64,000 bases of DNA from Brachionus koreanus (taxonomy: Eukaryota > Rotifera > Eurotatoria > Ploima > Brachionidae): contig PJRA01000160.1 of the NCBI GenBank assembly GCA_016987375.1, positions 919,286 to 983,285 of the forward strand, given 5' to 3'. The notes below the pieces were generated by a model. That model saw only the letters and a program-made list of their open reading frames with translations. It did no database searches and had not been told where the DNA came from. Position numbers and translations under genes: made by a program. Each line of letters starts with the position of its first letter. Positions within the stretch are counted from its first letter, which is position 1. This document shows, one piece after another, positions 59,801 through 64,000 of the stretch.

Positions 59801-62692
59801 TATGTAATACTCATTAATTAAAAAATTTTTAACTAAAAATTCTTTTTTATTTGGCTGATTCAAAATACTTGTCGTTTATTCTAAGTTTTTAAAGTAAATT
59901 CCACTCCTAACAAAAAATGGTAAAATAATGCTTTCACCTTTCAAAAAATGGTTACAGTTGATTTCATTGCCAAAACTCTGACTAATTTGCGATTTTATTT
60001 TTAAAATTTAATAAAATTTGAATCATTGTTTGTTGAATTTTAATTATATTACGACTATTATGCTCTTAAAGCTTTAGCCATCTATCAGCGAGTAGTATGA
60101 TTCAAGGCTTTTTGAACTAAAAAATTCAGGAAACACTTCTTCAACTTGATCTTGATTAGTAAAATGCTATTCTCTAACACAATGAGCCAGTAAGCAAAAA
60201 AATATAATAATCTGAAGGAGGAAGATCGTGGCTTTATTTTGAATGAGGAAGGAGTTCGATCCGATCTATTTTTTCTAATTTTTTTTCATTGTTCTACTAG
60301 TTGTTGAAGTCTAGCGTTACCATGAAGAAACAAACCAAGTTTTCGGTTGATCAAAGAAAGACTTTTTTCTTAGGATGAAGGATATTTGAAATGAAGAATA
60401 TATTCGTTTAAATTATTCAGTTTTGAATTTATAGTATTACAAAATGAATTGCCTTTTGAAAATTCTACCAAACACTCAACAAAACCTTTTTTTTATAGCG
60501 TTCTCCTTTCAAAAAGTTTTAAAAAAAATAACCAAATAAAACAAGAAAAATGAAAATAATTTTACATTTTTTATTTTCATATTTCTAGATTTTTTCAGAA
60601 AATAAAAAAATCTTTCAATTTTTTATGTTTTATTTGGTTTTTTTGGAAACTTTTTTTGAACTCGATCCCTACCCTTGTTTTAATCTCATATTGATGAATA
60701 AAAGCTTACCATAGTTTGACTAAGCAAAATACCTATTGAATTAAATGAAATTGGATAAATTTAAATCTTAAATTAAAGAACAGCATAAATAAAATTTATT
60801 TAAATGCATTTTTATTTTATTCAGCTTTTAAAGATTTTAAATTTTAGATGGATTAATGGTGCAACACCAAAAAAAGCAACCCAATCGAGAGCAAAGTGAA
60901 TTTTTTCCTAACATTTTTTATGAATGATTTATTTTTTTAAATAACTTAGAGCTTTGGAAAATCAGTTTGAATTGTACAGAATAAATAACTATTTGTCATC
61001 AGAAAATACAGGTGCCTCTTTGTACGAAGCGCTCGATCGATACAAACGATATGAGAGAAAACTTGAAGATCAAGTCCGCCCTAATGAAGATACACTAAGA
61101 AAGCTTTCAAACGCCCCGTTCAAAATCCAAACTGCACCCGTAATAAGAACTAACTTTAACATATTTCCTAATGGTGAGCGAGCCGTAAATAAAGAAAAAG
61201 ATGTGAGCGCATCATCTGATCTTTTAAATGATGACGATTATTTAAGTGATTCAACAAATGGTTTACAAAAGATTAAATCTGAAAAACTTGATCTGACAAC
61301 TAATGGTAAAAAAACCCTTCCAAGTATTGCTAGAAGTCGTCTGAATAGTGTCAAAAATATGGGTAAAAACAAGAATTATAAGACAAAAAAAAGCACAAAA
61401 TCTAATTCCAAATTATATGCTGATGATTCTGAGGAAGAAGATGGTGAAGGTGAAGAAAATTCATTTTGGAATGAAACAAAACAGAATAATTTGGAAAATG
61501 GTGACGAAATAAGCTACAATCTAAGCACTGTTTTAAATTATTTGCAGCAAGGATACTTTCTAAGGTGATTAAATTTTAAATAATTTTTTTATTATTTGTG
61601 AAAATTAAATAAATTTTTTTTTGTTCAAGTCGCATTCAAATTCGAATTGCATTTGCTCTTTATCTTTTCAAAATTCAAGTAAGGCTATTCAACGAGTCTC
61701 AGGCCAAAGATGAATCGAATATTCAACAGATGGACTTGGTGCTGCGTTTTATCAAGAAGGCTTCACCAAATTTGACCCAAGAGTTTAAAGTATATGTGCC
61801 CAGTAAGCGATTGCCTATTTGCGAACAAAAAAGAATGCTATCCAAACAGCTTCATGATTTTTTACACATTTATAAAAAAGATACTGAGATAATTCGCATT
61901 GAATCGAATGTCCAAATTGAAAAAGAACGCAAAAAAAAGCCCAATAAAACAATTGATGATAAAGCATTTCAAGCTTTGTTGTATAAGTCATCTGAATCCG
62001 ATTTGGAAGAAATAATGAGTGCCTATATGAAAAATTCCCACGATTCAAGTGTATTTTTGGGAAGCTCAAAAAATTCGGCTAATAAAAAAAAAAATTTAGA
62101 CATGGCCAAAGCTGAAACTCAAAATCTAATCGAATTTAACTTGAGATCACCTTCAAGAAACAAAGAAAATAAAGCCAACACACAAGCTGACCAAGACGAA
62201 GGCGCATCTAAATTAACAAATGATGAGGCCTTGTCTCAGCATTCTTTTGATTCACATTCAGATTACAGTAAATCATCGGACTTTGATCAAAGCAGGTCAA
62301 GATCTAGATCTTCATCACCAGTGTTGGCGAAAAAAAATGAAAAATTTACTAAGAACCCAGAAAACAGCAAGTGTGTTGTTGAAAAAAAAAATTCTAAGAA
62401 TAGAAAGCTAGTCAATTCAAAATCGTCAAATGGACTGTCGCATTTTGATTCTTCTATTAACTCTTGGAAAAAAGATAAGCCTAGGATTAACAAGGCTTTA
62501 GATTATCATACTGGCATATCGAATATTTATTTACAATCAAAAACCAGAATTAACAAAAGCAGACCCAAGACACATCAAAATTTGAATACTAGCTTGACCA
62601 GAACCAAGAACTTTCATAATTCTTCATCTAGTTTGGTGCCTGTTAGCAAATTGACTCCATTGACTGGTAAATTCAAAAATTTTCATATCTAA
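56838..62692 (+). CDS. TTLL5: Tubulin polyglutamylase TTLL5
   Basis: Ten exons: 56838-57267, 57328-57410, 57460-57630, 57684-57750, 57948-58030, 58126-58582, 58642-59134, 60848-60895, 60950-61564, 61630-62692. All borders are GT-AG and phases match, giving exactly 1,170 codons (1,169 residues; human TTLL5 is 1,281). TTLL5 adds the branching glutamate on alpha-tubulin and also modifies other acidic proteins. Core TTL motifs: [38 protein letters not shown] (ATP-grasp loop), [45 protein letters not shown] and [20 protein letters not shown] with NLSPSL. After the core, exon 10 keeps the TTLL5-specific region [16 protein letters not shown] and [17 protein letters not shown], which separates it from TTLL4 and TTLL7. 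The C-terminal part is serine-rich and disordered. AATAAA lies at 62713-62718. Confidence 0.93.
60065..60345 (-). pseudogene. mariner-family transposase relic
   Basis: Read on the minus strand it shows [14 protein letters not shown], in place of lHDNARpH, with the catalytic Asp changed to Gly. Then comes IELLPHSK, a stop, and [12 protein letters not shown], the mariner signature LLpHPpYSPDLaPsDYhlF. Then come [16 protein letters not shown] and a [12 protein letters not shown] tail like the FY..GI..L..RW end. The order and spacing fit D,D34D mariner elements. Stops and motif changes show it is dead. Confidence 0.75.
60506..60660. repeat. Inverted repeat pair in TTLL5 intron 7
   Basis: The arm at 60506-60543 (ending AACCAAATAAAACA) is nearly the reverse complement of 60626-60660 (starting TGTTTTATTTGGTT), about 80 bases apart. 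It may be the remnant of a small non-autonomous element. It is 160 bp from the mariner relic, but I cannot tie the two together. Confidence 0.6.
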
Positions 62693-63162
62693 AATGCAAA
62701 CTTTTTAATCAAAATAAAAATGAGATTTGAAAAATATTTATTAAAAAATAAAAATTCATCAATTTAAAAAAAATTTCTATAAATTTTGAATTTTGGAACT
62801 AAACAAAACAATGGTTTAAAATTTGAAACAACTTTTTTTGCTATAGATTTATAATTAATTCTGCAAAATGAATCAAATGAATAAAACACTTTACTACCCA
62901 TTTTGGTCTCTGGAAAATTCTGCAATTTGCTAACACATAGCGTTTTGCAGAGTTTTTTTTTAAAGTTAAATATGGATGATAAAACCTTTGAATCACTTAA
63001 TGAATTTTTCAAAAAGAGTTTTAAATGTGTCTGAAAAAAGTTATTTCTATTTTAGATTTTTCTTCCAAAATTTAGAATTTCTTTTTCCAGAATTAACTGC
63101 TGAGATAGAGTTGAACGCGAGCAAACCTACCTGACCTTTTAATTTGATGAACTGTTTTTTGT

Positions 63163-63276
63163 GATCAAACGGTCGTTCCACTTAGATATCAAAAATTCTC
63201 GCTAAATTATTCATTTTGATGCAATAGCACAATTTTGCGAGAAGTTTTGATAGCTAAGTGGAACGACCATTTGATC
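63163..63276. repeat. 40-bp near-perfect inverted repeat with 34-base loop
   Basis: Arm 63163-63202 and arm 63237-63276 are reverse complements apart from three positions (core GGTCGTTCCACTTAG). No target duplication is evident outside GATC, which is part of the arms. It could be a MITE or a hairpin transcript. Confidence 0.9.
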
Positions 63277-63592
63277 GGTAGATTAATATTATCCGGTTCA
63301 AAAAGTTTAATTGTAATTAAAAATTGGCTGATTATTTAAACCTGGCTAATTAAAAAATAAATAATATTTTTAAACAATAGAAATTTCAATTAATCAAATT
63401 AAAAATATACCGATAAATTTAAATAAAGAAATTTGAATAATTTAATTCAAAATAAATAAAGGCTGTATATAAAAACAAAAAAAAATAGTCAAAAAAAAGT
63501 AACAAGTCTATCTGGAAGAACATTTATTTTAATAATAAATTTAAAAAAACAAAATTGATAAAAAATATTTTATTCAAAAGAAAATAATAAAA

Positions 63593-63700
63593 ATGTCAAG
63601 TCAATTTATTAGAACACCATTACTCAGAATTGGACGTCTTGATGGTCCCGAGAGAATAATTTTAGCTTTTTTTCTTATTATTAATTCTTTAAAATAATTG
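63593..63700 (+). CDS. Possible first exon of a gene running off the right edge
   Basis: An ATG at 63593 opens MSSQFIRTPLLRIGRLDGPE in sequence less AT-rich than its surroundings. The frame then runs into an AT-rich, non-coding-looking tail and stops at 63698-63700. No good GT donor is seen after the coding-like part, so the structure does not resolve. A second such patch at 63733-63785 reads YTAIKRQVMVVTVKHG in one frame. I recognise neither. Confidence 0.2.
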
Positions 63701-64000
63701 ATTAGACTTTTTTTTTAAATTTCATTTTATTACACGGCCATCAAACGCCAAGTTATGGTGGTCACTGTTAAGCACGGTATTTAATACTACAATTTATATA
63801 ATAATTAATATTTATATTAATATGAGTTTCTTTTTAATAATCAAATATAGATAAAAATAAATTATTAGTTTTTTAAATACGAGTTTAAAGCAGCTATCAA
63901 AAACCATTTTTTTTGTAATTTTGGCAAATATTTAACTTAAAATAAAAATTCAAAATTTCAATTTAAAAATAAGTTTAAATGTGTAATGCAATAAAATCGC

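Larger units (their letters stand above)
59135..60847. other. Long intron 7 of TTLL5 with mobile-element debris
   Basis: Most TTLL5 introns here are 50-200 bp; this one is 1.7 kb. It holds a mariner relic (60065-60345, minus) and an inverted repeat pair (60506-60543 with 60626-60660). The rest is AT-rich. Confidence 0.75.
62693..64000. other. Right-edge region downstream of TTLL5
   Basis: It contains the TTLL5 poly(A) signal, a strong inverted repeat (63163-63276), and two short less AT-rich segments near 63593-63655 and 63733-63785 that might be exons of a gene continuing beyond the window. The minus-strand frame 62764-63012 has no support. Confidence 0.5.

Noticed and set aside
1..64000. 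tRNA, rRNA genes, CRISPR arrays and bacterial-type operons
   Set aside because: None seen by eye; the sequence is eukaryotic with spliced genes. A tRNA scan could still find a tRNA that I missed.

Overview
The window is AT-rich nuclear DNA from an invertebrate animal. An innexin shows it is a protostome-type metazoan. Introns are GT-AG and many are tiny (about 39-60 bp), the standard stop codons fit every exon model, and genes sit among decayed transposons. My best guess is a monogonont rotifer such as Brachionus; that is inference from composition and gene style, not proof.

Left part (1-15.0 kb, minus strand): a large secreted or cell-surface protein gene of 17 exons runs off the left edge. 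It has a signal peptide, about five copies of a three-exon module I do not recognise, then EGF-like repeats. All 17 exons join in frame. Its introns hold a TTAA-flanked MITE family, a LINE reverse-transcriptase relic and a Tigger-like relic. Upstream on the same strand is a single-exon innexin.

Middle (15-44 kb): a LINE relic; TRNT1 (CCA-adding enzyme, 4 exons, minus), divergent from an unrecognised charged nuclear-type protein (plus); an ankyrin/SOCS-box (ASB-type) protein; an intact Tigger/CENP-B-like transposase-derived protein that has lost catalytic aspartates; another LINE relic; SRP19 (2 exons); and a 1,397-residue RUN-domain protein (4 exons) reaching 41.7 kb.

Right (44-64 kb, plus strand): an intronless candidate neuropeptide precursor with three near-identical nonapeptides (HSHEALFIS, HSHEATFLA twice) between dibasic sites; about 5 kb of AT-rich DNA with no gene seen; a LINE relic; a HAUS3-like augmin subunit (2 exons); and a TTLL5-type tubulin polyglutamylase (10 exons, 1,169 residues) with a mariner relic in its one long late intron. 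The right edge has a strong 40-bp inverted repeat.

The genes are unrelated housekeeping and lineage-specific loci, not an operon. HAUS3 and TTLL5 both act on microtubules, but their adjacency is probably chance. The best candidates for undescribed biology are the modular extracellular protein, the HSHEATFLA precursor and the domesticated Tigger protein.
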